DNA of 64,000 bases from Macrococcus bovicus (GCF_004359575.1 NZ_SCWF01000001.1:434001-498000), one strand, 5' to 3'; positions 9,861-20,040 are shown, counted from the stretch's first letter. Notes: generated from the letters alone by a model not told the origin. Translations and numbers: made by a program.

Positions 9861-11152
9861 TATGCCTCTATCAGCTGACACATCAGCATCGCTTTTGAGA
9901 CGATTTCTTCTTCTGAGTGAATCGTCACTTCCATCTTGGCAAATTTCCGGCCGAGGTCCAGCATCTCACAGGAAATCGTGAGCAATGTATCTATAGGGAC
10001 GGTTTTCAGGAAATAGATGTTCAGACTTTCAATAAGTGCCTCACCCCGACGTTCCCGTTTGAGCAGATGTTTCGTTGCCTCCTCAATGACTGCGACGAAA
10101 ACAGATTTACTCATTGTGCCGAGCTGATTGGACATCTGCGGCGTGACACGAATAGAGATCTCATCGCCGAACTTCATCTGTTTTAACACCTGGTCGTTCA
10201 GCGTGTGGCCGATCTGCGGCTGACGCTCTATCGACTGCATGGCGCGCAGGACATCCTCTCGTGTGACAATACCGATCAGCCGGTGATTCTTGCTGACGAC
10301 CGGCAGGAGTTCAATGCCTTCCCAGATCATGACGTGGGCACAGGTCGCGATAGTCGAACTCAGGTTGACAGTGATCGGATTCTTCGTCATGACACGTTTG
10401 ATCTTCATGCTGTTATCCAGATCAAGCACATCTTTGTTCGTGACAATGCCATACGCCCGGTTCTGTTCATCCAGGACCGGAAATCGCGTGTGCCCCGAGC
10501 TCAGCGACAGGGCTTTCCAGTCGCCGACAGTATCATTCTCGTACAGGACATTCGTTTCACTGACGGGAATCAATATCTCTGACACCGTCACCACTTCCTG
10601 TTTGATCAGTTGATCATAGAGCGCACGGTTGATAATGTTCGCCACCGCAAAAGTGTCATGACTTGTCGACAATATCGGCAGTCCCTTGTCATCGGCAAGC
10701 TGTCTGATTGCATCGCTGACCGCAAATCCTCCCGTCACGAGTACCGCACTCCCTTTTTCAAGCGCGAGCTGCTGAATGTTTTCGCGGTTACCGACAATAA
10801 GCAGCGTGTTCTCACCTAGATATTTTGTGACATCTTCTTGTTCCATTGCGCCGATAGCGAAACGCGACAGCGATTTATGCAGGCCGGTCCGTCCACCGAT
10901 CAACTGCCCATCGATAATCTTGACGATTTCTGCAAATGTCAGGTTTTCAATCGCTTCCCGTGTTTTCTTCTCGATACGGATTGTCCCGATCCGCTCCATT
11001 GTAGAGACGATACCCCGATTTTCAGCGTCTTTAATCGCTCGGTATGCTGTACCTTCTGAAACAGACAGATCTTTGGCGATCTGTCTGACAGAAATTTTGC
11101 TGCCCACTTTGAGCGCTTCTATATGTTTGATGATTTGTTCATGTTTCGTCAT
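9860..11152 (-). CDS. ytoI: HTH-DRTGG-CBS-hotdog regulatory protein (YtoI family)
   Basis: The 430-aa protein has four recognisable parts: an N-terminal helix-turn-helix (VRQIAKDLSVSEGTAYRAIK), a DRTGG domain (about 85-190), a pair of CBS domains (about 200-315, with VTNKDVLDLD and IVTREDVLRAM) and a C-terminal thioesterase-like hotdog fold. CBS pairs usually bind adenine nucleotides, so this looks like a nucleotide- or acyl-ligand-sensing DNA-binding protein; no target is known to me. It follows ytkL by 13 bp in a two-gene operon. Confidence 0.87.
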   Translation of the reverse strand: MTKHEQIIKHIEALKVGSKISVRQIAKDLSVSEGTAYRAIKDAENRGIVSTMERIGTIRIEKKTREAIENLTFAEIVKIIDGQLIGGRTGLHKSLSRFAIGAMEQEDVTKYLGENTLLIVGNRENIQQLALEKGSAVLVTGGFAVSDAIRQLADDKGLPILSTSHDTFAVANIINRALYDQLIKQEVVTVSEILIPVSETNVLYENDTVGDWKALSLSSGHTRFPVLDEQNRAYGIVTNKDVLDLDNSMKIKRVMTKNPITVNLSSTIATCAHVMIWEGIELLPVVSKNHRLIGIVTREDVLRAMQSIERQPQIGHTLNDQVLKQMKFGDEISIRVTPQMSNQLGTMSKSVFVAVIEEATKHLLKRERRGEALIESLNIYFLKTVPIDTLLTISCEMLDLGRKFAKMEVTIHSEEEIVSKAMLMCQLIEA

Positions 11153-11165
11153 GCTGGCACCTCAA

Positions 11166-11849
11166 TTATAATGTGACGGACTCACCCGGCTGTATAATTT
11201 CTACCTTTCCATCTACTTGGCTTTTGAATACTTCAGGATTCTGCTTGATCAGGTCAAACGTATTGTAATGGATCGGTACTGTGACGTCCGGTTTGATGAA
11301 ATGATTGATCGCATAGCTGGCATCATCAATCCCCATGGTGAAATTGTCACCGATCGGAATAAAGCAGAGATTGACCGGATGTCTGTCAGCAATCAGCTTC
11401 ATATCAGAGAAGAGACCTGTATCACCCGCATGATAAATCACTTTATCACCCAAGGTAAAGATGAGTCCGCATGGCATGCCGAGATAAATAATACTGCCAT
11501 CTTCTTCTGTATAGGAATTGCTGTGGAACGCCTGCACGAATTTGACCTGCCCGAAATCAAAGGCCCGGTTTCCTCCGATATTCATCGGATGGCCGTTCTC
11601 AACACCTTTTGTCGCTAAATAATCGAGCAACTCCGGTAAAGCGATGACGAGCGCGCCTGTCCGCTTCACCAGGGTGATCGTGTCGCCCAGATGATCACCA
11701 TGTCCATGTGTCAGCACGATATAATCTGCCTCTACTTCCTCAACCGTTAAATCTGATAAAGGATTTCCTGTAATAAAAGGATCTACAATCACTTTCTTAT
11801 TGTTCGCCTCAAAAGAAATACAAGATTGCCCGTGAAAAGTCACTTCCAT
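11166..11849 (-). CDS. ytkL: UPF0173 metal-dependent hydrolase (YtkL)
   Basis: This 227-aa protein has the metallo-beta-lactamase fold of the UPF0173 family. The metal site motif [10 protein letters not shown] is near residue 48, and further ligands lie in [12 protein letters not shown] and in VPIHYNTF near the C-terminus. The physiological substrate is unknown. A GAGGAG site precedes the ATG. It is the first gene of ytkL-ytoI and is divergent from pepQ. Confidence 0.92.
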   Translation of the reverse strand: MEVTFHGQSCISFEANNKKVIVDPFITGNPLSDLTVEEVEADYIVLTHGHGDHLGDTITLVKRTGALVIALPELLDYLATKGVENGHPMNIGGNRAFDFGQVKFVQAFHSNSYTEEDGSIIYLGMPCGLIFTLGDKVIYHAGDTGLFSDMKLIADRHPVNLCFIPIGDNFTMGIDDASYAINHFIKPDVTVPIHYNTFDLIKQNPEVFKSQVDGKVEIIQPGESVTL

Positions 11850-11941
11850 TTCTGCTTCACTCCTCTTTATTATTTAATGTTATTATACCTCATTGCACAG
11901 TCTTTTGATATGATGGGACATATGAAGGAGTGTGGAACGAA

Positions 11942-13000
11942 ATGAATAATGAAAAATTAAACGGACTGAGAGAACGACTGGCTGCAGAAGAGCTGGACGG
12001 CATCTGGATTTCAAATCCTGAGAACATCAATTACCTGACAGGATTTCTATCCGATCCGCATGAACGGCTCCTCGCGCTGCTGGTGACTGAGAATGAATTG
12101 ACCCTGTTTGTCCCTAAGATGGAAGTGGCATCAGCCAAAAAAGTATTTGATGGACAGATCATCGGCTATCTGGATACGGAAAATCCTTACTTACTTCAAC
12201 CCTTCGAACTCACTCATCTCGGCATTGAAAGCGAGCATCTGACCGTAGCCAGATTAGCGGCATTACAGACTCATTTTGGCGTTGAAGAAACAGTCGCCAT
12301 CGATCAGACCCTTAAAGAGATGCGCAATATCAAAACAGCTGCAGAAATCAGCATCTTAAGACAGGCCGCTCAGTATGCTGATCAGGCGGTGAAGATCGGT
12401 GTCGACCATCTAGAAGCAGGCATCACGGAACAGGAAGTCGTCAGAATCATTGAGAATGCCATGCTGCAGATTGACGGTATCACCGCGATGAGTTTTGAGA
12501 CGATGGTATTATTCGGTGATAATTCAGCCAATCCTCACGGGACACCGGGCAGCAATACGCTCAAGGAAGGTGACTATGTTCTCTTCGATTTAGGCGTCGT
12601 TTACAAAGGATACTGCTCTGATATCACACGGACTATTCCATTCGGTACACCGACAGAACTCCACACGCGCATTCATGCCATTGTCACAGAAGCCAATAAA
12701 CGCGCGATTCAACGTGTTGCACCCGGGGTCAGGATTGCAGATATTGACGCTGCAGCACGTGATTATATTGCGGCACAAGGATACGGCGAACAATTCCCTC
12801 ACCGCTTAGGACATGGACTCGGTATCAGCGTCCACGAATTTCCTGACATCTCCTCTGCAAATGAAGATGTCTTACAAGAGGGCATGGTCTTTACGATTGA
12901 ACCCGGTATTTATGTCCCTGGTGAAGTCGGTGTCAGAGTTGAAGATGATATACTCGTCACTGAAGAGGGTTATGAACTGCTGACGCATTATGCTAAATAG
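11942..13000 (+). CDS. pepQ: Xaa-Pro dipeptidase / M24 aminopeptidase
   Basis: This enzyme releases N-terminal residues preceding proline during peptide turnover. The 352-aa protein has a creatinase-like N-terminal domain and an M24 pita-bread catalytic domain. Metal ligands are visible in LFDLGVVYKGYCSDITRT (two Asp), HRLGHGLGISVHE (His), TIEPGIY (Glu) and RVEDDILVT (Glu). I chose ATG 11942, eleven bases after AAGGAG; an upstream GTG at 11930 overlaps that site. It ends at a hairpin shared with ald. Confidence 0.92.
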   Translation: MNNEKLNGLRERLAAEELDGIWISNPENINYLTGFLSDPHERLLALLVTENELTLFVPKMEVASAKKVFDGQIIGYLDTENPYLLQPFELTHLGIESEHLTVARLAALQTHFGVEETVAIDQTLKEMRNIKTAAEISILRQAAQYADQAVKIGVDHLEAGITEQEVVRIIENAMLQIDGITAMSFETMVLFGDNSANPHGTPGSNTLKEGDYVLFDLGVVYKGYCSDITRTIPFGTPTELHTRIHAIVTEANKRAIQRVAPGVRIADIDAAARDYIAAQGYGEQFPHRLGHGLGISVHEFPDISSANEDVLQEGMVFTIEPGIYVPGEVGVRVEDDILVTEEGYELLTHYAK

Positions 13001-13005
13001 ACAAA

Positions 13006-13036
13006 AAAAGACATGAACACGTAGTTCATGTCTTTT
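13006..13036. terminator. Bidirectional terminator, pepQ / ald
   Basis: A 13-bp inverted repeat (13006-13018 with 13024-13036) with a 5-nt loop begins in an A-run and ends in a T-run. It sits between two convergent genes. Confidence 0.85.
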
Positions 13037-13044
13037 CTTCTGTT

Positions 13045-14166
13045 TTACAGCTCAGCGAGTATCTCGCCTGCATCTTTGAATTCTAAACCTTGATCGTCAG
13101 CGACCGCTTTGAAAGTGACGTGACCGTTCAAAGTATTGATACCTTTAAATAACGCTTTGTTTTGTTTAACCGCTTCTACATACCCTTTGTTAGCGATTTG
13201 CAGTGCGTAAGGGATAGTCGCGTTGTTCAGCGCCATTGTAGAGGTACGAGGTACAGCGCCTGGCATGTTGGCAACAGCATAGTGCACGATATCATGTTTC
13301 ACATATGTCGGCTCATCATGTGTTGTAATACGGTCTGTTGTCTCAAAGATACCTCCCTGGTCGATCGCGATATCGATGACCACTGAACCCGGGTTCATGG
13401 ATTTGATCATTTCTTCTGTCACAAGTTTAGGCGCTTTAGCCCCTGGAATTAAGACGGCACCGATGACAAGGTCACTGTTTTTAACGCTTTCCGCGATGTT
13501 GAATGGTGTAGACATCAATGTCTGTACTTGACTGCCGAATAAGTCATCAAGCTGCGCTAAACGAGCTGGGTTCAGGTCGAGAATAGTGACATCAGCACCA
13601 AGACCGACTGCCATTTTCGCTGCGTTTGTTCCCGCTTGACCGCCACCGATGATAGTGACCTTACCTTTCTCAACGCCTGGAACACCTGCAAGCAGGATTC
13701 CTTTACCGCCGCCAGTACGTTGTAAGAACTGAGCGCCGATCTGAGTCGCCATACGTCCTGCCACTTCACTCATAGGAGATAACAGTGGTAATGAACCATT
13801 GTCAGCCTGAACAGTCTCATAAGCAATACCGACCACTTTGTTATCGATCAATGCTTTAGTAAGTTCTGGTTCCGGTGCAAGGTGAAGATATGTGAAGAGA
13901 ATCAGGTTCTCTCTGAAGTATTGATATTCTGACGCAAGGGGTTCTTTTACTTTCATCACCATTTCCGCTTTCCATGCTTCAGCAGCAGAAGAAACTATTT
14001 TACCGCCTGCTTCAGTATAGTCGGCATCTGTGAAATAAGAACCTTCACCAGCTGTAGTCTCAATCCATACCTCATGGCCGGATTGCACAAGCGAATAAAC
14101 GCCGGCAGGTGTCAGAGCGACACGATTTTCATTATTTTTAATTTCTTTAGGTACACCAATAATCAT
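13045..14166 (-). CDS. ald: Alanine dehydrogenase
   Basis: Ald interconverts L-alanine and pyruvate plus ammonia with NAD. At 373 aa it has the normal length. It opens [20 protein letters not shown], which carries the pyruvate-binding arginine, and has the NAD-binding Rossmann motif [20 protein letters not shown] near residue 170. The C-terminus contains [18 protein letters not shown] strong AGGAGG site precedes the ATG. Its upstream region, shared with the divergent stress gene, contains a good cre at 14217-14230 overlapping the likely -35, so repression by CcpA in sugar is expected. Confidence 0.96.
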   Translation of the reverse strand: MIIGVPKEIKNNENRVALTPAGVYSLVQSGHEVWIETTAGEGSYFTDADYTEAGGKIVSSAAEAWKAEMVMKVKEPLASEYQYFRENLILFTYLHLAPEPELTKALIDNKVVGIAYETVQADNGSLPLLSPMSEVAGRMATQIGAQFLQRTGGGKGILLAGVPGVEKGKVTIIGGGQAGTNAAKMAVGLGADVTILDLNPARLAQLDDLFGSQVQTLMSTPFNIAESVKNSDLVIGAVLIPGAKAPKLVTEEMIKSMNPGSVVIDIAIDQGGIFETTDRITTHDEPTYVKHDIVHYAVANMPGAVPRTSTMALNNATIPYALQIANKGYVEAVKQNKALFKGINTLNGHVTFKAVADDQGLEFKDAGEILAEL

Positions 14167-14216
14167 TGATAATTCCTCCTAATAATTGTTTGCGGTTTCA
14201 GTTTAACACTTTAAAA

Positions 14217-14230
14217 TGAAAACGCAATCA
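14217..14230. promoter_or_regulatory. cre (CcpA operator) between ald and usp
   Basis: TGAAAACGCAATCA preceded by A fits every fixed position of the cre consensus WTGNAANCGNWNNCW. On the minus strand it overlaps the candidate ald -35 (TTGCGT, with TAAACT 16 nt further). On the plus strand it ends just before the usp -35 at 14234. Confidence 0.6.
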
Positions 14231-14233
14231 TTT

Positions 14234-14265
14234 TTGATAAAAACATATTTTTTTTATGCTATAAT
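14234..14265 (+). promoter_or_regulatory. Promoter of usp
   Basis: The extended -10 TGCTATAAT (hexamer 14260-14265) is preceded by TTGATA at 14234-14239. The 20-nt spacer is long, but the TGN extension can compensate. Confidence 0.55.
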
Positions 14266-14297
14266 GAAATCAGAAAAAGACTTTGGGAGGGATTTAT

Positions 14298-14795
14298 ATG
14301 TTATTCTACAAAAACATTCTAATCGCCGTTGATGGTTCAAGTGAAGCTGAATGGGCATTCAACAAAGCGGTTGAAGTTGCAAAGCGTAACGGTGCAAAAC
14401 TTTCAATCGTCAATGTTATCGACACAAGAAGCTATGCAAGTGTTGAAGCTTACGACCGTTCCATCTCAGAACGTGCCGCTCACTACAGCCAGAAATTACT
14501 GGAAGGTTACAAAAATGTGGCACTGGAGCGCGGCGTTGAAAATGTAGAAGTCTTCACAGAATATGGCTCACCAAAAACAATCATCCCTAAACGATTAGCG
14601 AGCAAACTGAATGTTGACCTGATCATGTGTGGCTCAACAGGCTTAAATGCAGTTGAACGCTTTATCATCGGCTCAGTGTCAGAAGCTATCGTCCGTCACT
14701 CTGAATGTGATGTACTGGTTGTCCGTACAGAAACATTACCAGAAAACTTCGAACCAGAGGTCGCAACAGAACAATTCAAACAGGATAATCAATAA
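14298..14795 (+). CDS. Universal stress protein, UspA family
   Basis: The 165-aa protein is a single Usp domain. It opens MLFYKNILIAVDGSSEAE and has the ATP-binding signature near residue 115, MCGSTGLNAVERFIIGSVSE, followed by DVLVVR. Such proteins bind ATP and are induced by stress or growth arrest; the precise role is unknown. GGGAGG sets the ATG at 14298, and an upstream TTG frame is only the leader. The gene is monocistronic, divergent from ald, and lies between the cre and a hairpin. Confidence 0.92.
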   Translation: MLFYKNILIAVDGSSEAEWAFNKAVEVAKRNGAKLSIVNVIDTRSYASVEAYDRSISERAAHYSQKLLEGYKNVALERGVENVEVFTEYGSPKTIIPKRLASKLNVDLIMCGSTGLNAVERFIIGSVSEAIVRHSECDVLVVRTETLPENFEPEVATEQFKQDNQ

Positions 14796-14801
14796 AAAAT
14801 A

Positions 14802-14828
14802 AGACTCTAGTCCCAGGGACTAGAGTCT
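14802..14828. terminator. Terminator between usp and ackA
   Basis: A perfect 13-bp inverted repeat (14802-14814 with 14816-14828) with only one central base lies between the convergent genes. The flanking T-runs are short, but there is an A-run on the usp side that reads as T for ackA. Confidence 0.7.
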
Positions 14829-14833
14829 ATTTA

Positions 14834-16036
14834 TTATGCTTCGATATTACCGAATTCCATTGTATCGCGGGCGATCATCGCTTCTTCTTCAGTAGGAATG
14901 ACAATGATCTTCACTTTAGAATCTTCTGTGTTGATGAATGCTTCTTTACCGCGCAGGCCGTTGTTTAAAGACGGATCGTACTCAACACCCATGAACTTGA
15001 AGTTATCAAGTACTTTAGCACGGATCAAGTCGGAGTTCTCACCTACACCCGCTGTGAAGACGATGGCATCCAGACCTTGAAGGACAGCAGCGTATGAACC
15101 GATATATTTCTGAATGCGGTCGATATAGATATCAAGCGCTAACTGAGCACGTTCTTTGCCTAATTCTGCTGCTTCTTCCACGTCACGTAGGTCACTTGAG
15201 ATACCTGAAATACCTAAGATACCTGATTGTTTGTTGAAGACATTCATGATAAGGTCTTCTGCTGTCTTACCTGTTTTCTCCATGACGAACGGGATAACCG
15301 CTGCATCGATGTCACCCGTACGCGTACCCATTGTGACACCGGCAAGTGGAGTGAAGCCCATAGATGTATCCACTGATTTACCGCCATCGACTGCCGTGAT
15401 TGAAGCGCCGTTACCGATATGGCAAGTGATGATTTTCAGTTCTTCTGCCGGACGTTCCATTAATTCAGCTGCACGCTGAGACACGTATTTATGGCTTGTG
15501 CCGTGTGCGCCGTATTTACGTACACCGAAATCAGTGTAGTATTCGTAAGGCGTGCTGTAAAGGAACGCAGATTCCGGCATTGTGGAATGGAACGATGTAT
15601 CGAATACAGCGACGTGCGGGATATTAGGGAGCATTTTACGGAATGCACGGATACCCATTAAGTTCGGACCATTATGAAGGGGCGCAAGCTCGATTAATTC
15701 TTCAATCTGCTTCTCTACCTCATCAGTTACAAGCGCTGAAGTCGGGAATAAATCCCCGCCTTGCACTACGCGGTGGCCAGTCCCGTCCAAGTCATTGATA
15801 TCATTGATGATGCCATGTTTTTTCATTTCTTCAAGCATCATATTAACCGCCTGCTCGTGGTCTTTAATATCGAGAGTCTGTGTGACTTTCTCACCGTCGA
15901 CAGAGATAGTGAAAATAGAATTCTTCATGCCGATACGTTCGACTAACCCTTTAGTCAGTACTTTTTCTTCCGGCATTTCAAATAATTGGAATTTTAATGA
16001 AGAACTTCCGGCGTTAATCGCCATAATTTTTTTCAT
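14834..16036 (-). CDS. ackA: Acetate kinase
   Basis: AckA makes ATP and acetate from acetyl phosphate and ADP in overflow metabolism. The 400-aa protein carries the two family signatures, [14 protein letters not shown] at the start and the segment around [19 protein letters not shown]. It also has [11 protein letters not shown] and [11 protein letters not shown] with catalytic residues. GAGGAGG lies upstream of the ATG. It follows the methyltransferase gene at a 74-bp distance, the same pair as in Bacillus (ytxK-ackA). I see no cre in the 74-bp gap. Confidence 0.97.
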   Translation of the reverse strand: MKKIMAINAGSSSLKFQLFEMPEEKVLTKGLVERIGMKNSIFTISVDGEKVTQTLDIKDHEQAVNMMLEEMKKHGIINDINDLDGTGHRVVQGGDLFPTSALVTDEVEKQIEELIELAPLHNGPNLMGIRAFRKMLPNIPHVAVFDTSFHSTMPESAFLYSTPYEYYTDFGVRKYGAHGTSHKYVSQRAAELMERPAEELKIITCHIGNGASITAVDGGKSVDTSMGFTPLAGVTMGTRTGDIDAAVIPFVMEKTGKTAEDLIMNVFNKQSGILGISGISSDLRDVEEAAELGKERAQLALDIYIDRIQKYIGSYAAVLQGLDAIVFTAGVGENSDLIRAKVLDNFKFMGVEYDPSLNNGLRGKEAFINTEDSKVKIIVIPTEEEAMIARDTMEFGNIEA

Positions 16037-16110
16037 AAGGAGCCTCCTCGTAATTTTTATACATATGCTATTTAACCATTATTACAGCAATTAATCAATG
16101 AATATAACAG

Positions 16111-17049
16111 TTATTTATTTTTTCTGTTTATTTCGAACCATTCATTGAATTCATCCAGGAACTTCTTCATCGCCTGACCGTCCTTGAAATCCGGGATATT
16201 GGCAAGCAACACTTCGACTGGCAGACTTTTTTCCAGGGGTTTCTTCTGCAGAACGAGAATGGATTTCTGTGCAGATTCTGTCTTGAATAAGCTTTTCGGC
16301 AGATTCAGAAATACCTGCATATAAGTCTCTGTAGCAATGAATTGCTGGAGCTGTTCTACTCGGTCGTATTCAAATAACTGGCTGGGCACTATCAGCATCG
16401 CAAATCCGCCAGGCTTGAGGGCCTCTACACTCTGCTCAATCATCAGATGGTGTGAGAAGCTATGGCCTTCCTTGAAACCGAGCTTCATGTCATGGCTGCG
16501 TTCGTCTACCGGATAATAGCCGACCGGCAGATCCCCGATCACGACATCCGCTCCTTCTACCTGAAGCGGCATCAGTGCATCCTGAGGATAGATATCAAAA
16601 GGGACCTCGAGGAAGTTCGCAAGGTGGACACTTACCCGTGCCAGGACGGGGTCCACCTCTACCAGCGCATGGTGGAATGATTTATCTGGATTCTGTTCAT
16701 TGATGGTGGCTGAGAGATGGCCTGTGCCACTTGCCATGTCCAGAACAGTGATATCTGTGACGTCTTCAGTGAACATCTTCACCATATAGCTGACAAAATA
16801 GCCGATACTGTCAGGTGTCATCTGATGATTCGGCTGAATCATCTCTTCTTTCAGCATACTTAAATAAGCAAACTGAAATGCTTTGCGGCGTTCAGCAAGC
16901 GTACTCTGCTCAAGCAGCTCACGCTGATTCATATAGATATCTTCCATCGCAAGCCCTAAGTTCTCAATAAAGCTATGCCCGTTGTCATGCTGTAATTCCT
17001 TTGTTTTAGCGTCTAATGTTTTAAACAGCGTCTCTATCATCGTTTCCAT
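16111..17049 (-). CDS. Class I SAM-dependent methyltransferase (YtxK type)
   Basis: The 312-aa protein has a helical N-terminal part, then an N6-DNA-methylase-like Rossmann fold with VLDMASGTGHLSATI near residue 108 and the catalytic-type motif GDLPVGYYP near 177 in the place of NPPY. It resembles YtxK-type proteins linked to ackA in Firmicutes; the substrate is not known. The ATG at 17049 is preceded by AAAGGA. The longer frame starting at 17094 would run back through the tpx terminator and is rejected. Confidence 0.82.
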   Translation of the reverse strand: METMIETLFKTLDAKTKELQHDNGHSFIENLGLAMEDIYMNQRELLEQSTLAERRKAFQFAYLSMLKEEMIQPNHQMTPDSIGYFVSYMVKMFTEDVTDITVLDMASGTGHLSATINEQNPDKSFHHALVEVDPVLARVSVHLANFLEVPFDIYPQDALMPLQVEGADVVIGDLPVGYYPVDERSHDMKLGFKEGHSFSHHLMIEQSVEALKPGGFAMLIVPSQLFEYDRVEQLQQFIATETYMQVFLNLPKSLFKTESAQKSILVLQKKPLEKSLPVEVLLANIPDFKDGQAMKKFLDEFNEWFEINRKNK

Positions 17050-17064
17050 ATTATTTCCTTTCAA

Positions 17065-17091
17065 ATAAAAACTGCCCGTAAAAGGGCAGTT
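17065..17091 (-). terminator. Terminator of tpx
   Basis: An 8-bp G+C-rich inverted repeat (17070-17077 with 17084-17091) is followed on the minus strand by TTTAT. It begins seven bases after the tpx stop codon. Confidence 0.75.
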
Positions 17092-17098
17092 CAAGTTA

Positions 17099-17596
17099 TT
17101 AAATTGATTTCAGTGCTTCTACTGCCTTATCGTAATCAGGATGATCGGTTCCTTCTGGTACGATTTCTGTATAAACCACTTTATTATCAGCATCCAGTAC
17201 AAAGACTGAACGTGCGAGTAATCTCAATTCCTCCATCACTACACCGTAGCTTGTGCCAAATGACAGGTCTTTATGGTCACTGAGTGTCACTACATTTTCA
17301 AGCCCGTTAGCTGCACACCACTTGGCTTGCGCGAAAGGCAGGTCACATGAAATGGTGATGACAACCGCATTGTCAACATCTGACGCATTTTCGTTGAAAG
17401 TACGTGTCTGCGTACTGCATACACCCGTATCAATTGAAGGTACCACGCTGATTAACTTCTTCTTGCCTTCAAAATCAGCGAGCGTGCGCACACTTAAATC
17501 ATTAGCAAGTACTGAAAAATCAGGCGCTACTGAACCTTCTTTAACCTGTTCGCCGATCAATGTCATCGGTGTTCCTTTGAATGTCACTTGTGTCAT
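17099..17596 (-). CDS. tpx: Thiol peroxidase (atypical 2-Cys peroxiredoxin)
   Basis: Tpx reduces peroxides using thioredoxin. The 165-aa protein shows the peroxidatic cysteine in [16 protein letters not shown] near residue 60 and the resolving cysteine in [14 protein letters not shown] near residue 94, the spacing expected for atypical 2-Cys enzymes. AAGGAGG precedes the ATG. It is a single-gene unit ending in its own terminator. Confidence 0.95.
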   Translation of the reverse strand: MTQVTFKGTPMTLIGEQVKEGSVAPDFSVLANDLSVRTLADFEGKKKLISVVPSIDTGVCSTQTRTFNENASDVDNAVVITISCDLPFAQAKWCAANGLENVVTLSDHKDLSFGTSYGVVMEELRLLARSVFVLDADNKVVYTEIVPEGTDHPDYDKAVEALKSI

Positions 17597-17648
17597 TGAT
17601 AAATCCTCCTTATGAATAAGTTCATCTTTAATTTATCATGAATCAAAG

Positions 17649-18191
17649 TTAAAGCGTACTATTTTGTTTCATCACGGGCGCCATCAGACGGTCACGCAGC
17701 CGCTCCTGTCTCTCATAGATCACCACTGTATCACTCAGCATATCATGGATACCCTGCTTATGCGGATTGAATAAGATGACCAGATAGAGCAGGTGCCCCA
17801 GAAAACCACTGATATAGCGTCCGAGCCATTCGCGTGTCACAACCTGCAGGAAGGTCAGCGGTTTGTCATCCGTTGAAACAACCTTCAGTCCCATCAGCAT
17901 CTTGCCGAGTGTCGCCCGGAAGAACCAGGTCATCAGGACAAAATACAGGAAGAAAATCAGCGATGACGCAATGTTTTCAATACTGAAAAGAGGCGCGCCT
18001 ACATAGCTGCTGAGATCCCAGCCCAATAGTTTGGCTAACGGTCTGAGGAGGATCGCTTTCAGACTGCCGATGACGATACCATCGACAAGAAAGGCGACCA
18101 GTCGTACACCGAATCCTGCATGCGTGCTGTTGATGATATCACGTTCGTAACCTTCCACCATTGAAGAGGGATAGACCATTCTTTCACTCAT
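17649..18191 (-). CDS. RDD family membrane protein
   Basis: The 180-aa protein starts its RDD domain with GFGVRLVAFLVDGIVIG, the conserved Arg and Asp lying in the first membrane helix. It has two further helices (about 65-85 and 135-155) with the motif RATLGKMLMGLKVV between them. RDD proteins are poorly understood; some are linked to ion or compatible-solute transport. It starts 8 bp after sppA, so the two form an operon, as in S. aureus. Confidence 0.85.
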   Translation of the reverse strand: MSERMVYPSSMVEGYERDIINSTHAGFGVRLVAFLVDGIVIGSLKAILLRPLAKLLGWDLSSYVGAPLFSIENIASSLIFFLYFVLMTWFFRATLGKMLMGLKVVSTDDKPLTFLQVVTREWLGRYISGFLGHLLYLVILFNPHKQGIHDMLSDTVVIYERQERLRDRLMAPVMKQNSTL

Positions 18192-18199
18192 ATCAGCAC

Positions 18200-19204
18200 C
18201 TACTCCCCGTACAGGTACATCGGCGTTGTACCTTGGCGTTTCGCCAGCAGTTCTTTGATGGCTGACAGATCATCGTGACCCATCATCTTCTGTACCCATG
18301 TATGTGCAGCAAATGGCGTGCTGCCCCAGAATGAATCAGCCGGTGTAAATTCGATGACTTCTGCATCAGCTGCCTTCATATCCTTCTTCAGCGCACTTAA
18401 CGCATCCTCTTCAAGTCCGATTTCATCGACCAGACCGTTCTTCGATGCCTGCAGCCCTGAGTAGACGCGACCATCTGCCAGCTTACGGACTTCAGCCTGT
18501 GACATTCCCCGTCCGTCAGATATGACTCTGACGAACTCATTGTAACTTTCATCAACTAATGACTGAAGGATCTGACGTTCTTCTGCGTCCATTTCTTTCG
18601 TCGGGCTCATGATATCTTTATGCGCGCCACTTTTGATGGTATTGAATTTGACACCATATTTATCCGCAAGTTCCTTGTAGTTCATTGACTGCATAATGAC
18701 GCCGAGCGAACCTGTCAATGTCTCACGTGAGGCATAAATCTTATCAGCAGGTGTTGAAATATAGTAGCCACCTGATGCTGCGACATTCTTCATTGTGACA
18801 TAGATTTTCTTGCCGGCCTTTTTAAGCTCTTCTATTTTATCGTGGATTTCTGCGCTCTCATAAACGCCGCCGCCTGGCGAGTTGACGACCATCAGAACGC
18901 CTTTGATTGAATCATCCTCTTTGATCTGCTCCAGTTCCTTCATCATCGTCTCATGGTTATAACCTTCTGCACCAAAAAGACCGGGACTGCCTGTATCCTG
19001 GATGACGCCATCCACTTCAACTCTGGCAATACGATGATCGAGATCATCCCCTTCAAGCGTGTTCTCTGTCAGTTCACCTGCATTCATCTGTCCCTCTAAT
19101 TCCTGAGTGAAGCTCTCCATGAAGTTCGTTGTAAATAATGATGAAGCTGTCGCTAAAATCAGTAACGCTGCAGCAATTAACAAGGCTATAATTCTTTTAC
19201 TCAT
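18200..19204 (-). CDS. sppA: Signal peptide peptidase SppA
   Basis: SppA is a membrane-anchored Ser/Lys protease (S49) that degrades cleaved signal peptides. The 334-aa protein has an N-terminal helix (about 4-24), the clp-crotonase core with VNSPGGGVYESAEI, the nucleophilic serine in VAASGGYYIST near residue 145, and the general-base lysine in KSGAHKDIMSP near residue 197. It is about the short Gram-positive length. GGGAGAT precedes the ATG. The RDD gene follows at once. Confidence 0.93.
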   Translation of the reverse strand: MSKRIIALLIAAALLILATASSLFTTNFMESFTQELEGQMNAGELTENTLEGDDLDHRIARVEVDGVIQDTGSPGLFGAEGYNHETMMKELEQIKEDDSIKGVLMVVNSPGGGVYESAEIHDKIEELKKAGKKIYVTMKNVAASGGYYISTPADKIYASRETLTGSLGVIMQSMNYKELADKYGVKFNTIKSGAHKDIMSPTKEMDAEERQILQSLVDESYNEFVRVISDGRGMSQAEVRKLADGRVYSGLQASKNGLVDEIGLEEDALSALKKDMKAADAEVIEFTPADSFWGSTPFAAHTWVQKMMGHDDLSAIKELLAKRQGTTPMYLYGE

Positions 19205-19275
19205 CTTATCTCCCTTTCCAACATTTAGTATCTATCTCTAATATAACAGAAATGGCTGTTAAATTTCAGCACTTA

Positions 19276-20040
19276 TCAGAAATGTGCTGAAATATAATCA
19301 TAGGCATTTTTGCCGATCAGCAGGACGGTCACTACGATAAAGAGCAGTTTGACGTATGAGACACCTTTCTTCAGCGCGAACTGACTGCCCGCATAACTCC
19401 CGGCGATCATTGAAACGCCCATGACCAAGCCGACTAGGTAATCCACCTTACCCATCACCATGAATAACAGGAGTGCCCCAATATTCGAAGCGAAATTCAG
19501 GAACTTGGCGTTACCGGCAGCCCGCAGAAAATCAAATCCTACAAATAACAGGGTGAACAACAGAAAGCTGCCCGTCCCTCCGCCGATAAAGCCGTCATAA
19601 TAGCCGATCACCACTAACACCGAGCAGAAGAAGAGCATCCTGAGAGAAGAGAGCGGCTTGTAAGTCGTCTCATGCCCCCAGTCCTTCTTGACGAGCGTAT
19701 AGATAAGGACAAACGACAACATGACGATGATAATCGGCTTCAAAAGTGCAGGCGGCAATACAGTGGCCGTCAATGCGCCCAATATAGAAGCAGCAAAAGA
19801 TAACGGAAACAATTTTCCGACTATATGGAAGTCTACCTTGCCGGACTTGATGAAAGAAATCGTCGACGTCAATGAGCCGAACGAGCTGGCAAGTTTATTG
19901 GTACCTAAGGCTATGGCAGGCGGCATACCTGTTGCCAGCAGGGCCGGTGTGGATATCAGCCCGCCTCCCCCGACCACGGCATCAATGAAAGCCGCTAAAA
20001 AACCGAATGCAATAATCATGATCAACATCTGTATATCCAT
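19276..20040 (-). CDS. TauE/SafE family sulfite/anion exporter-type membrane protein
   Basis: The 254-aa protein has about eight membrane helices and the family hallmark FIDAVVGGGGLISTPALLA near the N-terminus, echoed in the second half by GYYDGFIGGGTGSFLL. Members export sulfite, sulfonates or other organic anions; the substrate here is unknown. ATG 20040 follows AAGGGGAT. A TTG at 20058 lies within the thiI terminator region and is unlikely to be the start. It is the YfcA type also found next to thiI in staphylococci. Confidence 0.87.
   Translation of the reverse strand: MDIQMLIMIIAFGFLAAFIDAVVGGGGLISTPALLATGMPPAIALGTNKLASSFGSLTSTISFIKSGKVDFHIVGKLFPLSFAASILGALTATVLPPALLKPIIIVMLSFVLIYTLVKKDWGHETTYKPLSSLRMLFFCSVLVVIGYYDGFIGGGTGSFLLFTLLFVGFDFLRAAGNAKFLNFASNIGALLLFMVMGKVDYLVGLVMGVSMIAGSYAGSQFALKKGVSYVKLLFIVVTVLLIGKNAYDYISAHF

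Noticed and set aside
17049-17094. N-terminal extension of the methyltransferase
   Set aside because: It would be translated through the tpx terminator; a proper ribosome site precedes 17049.
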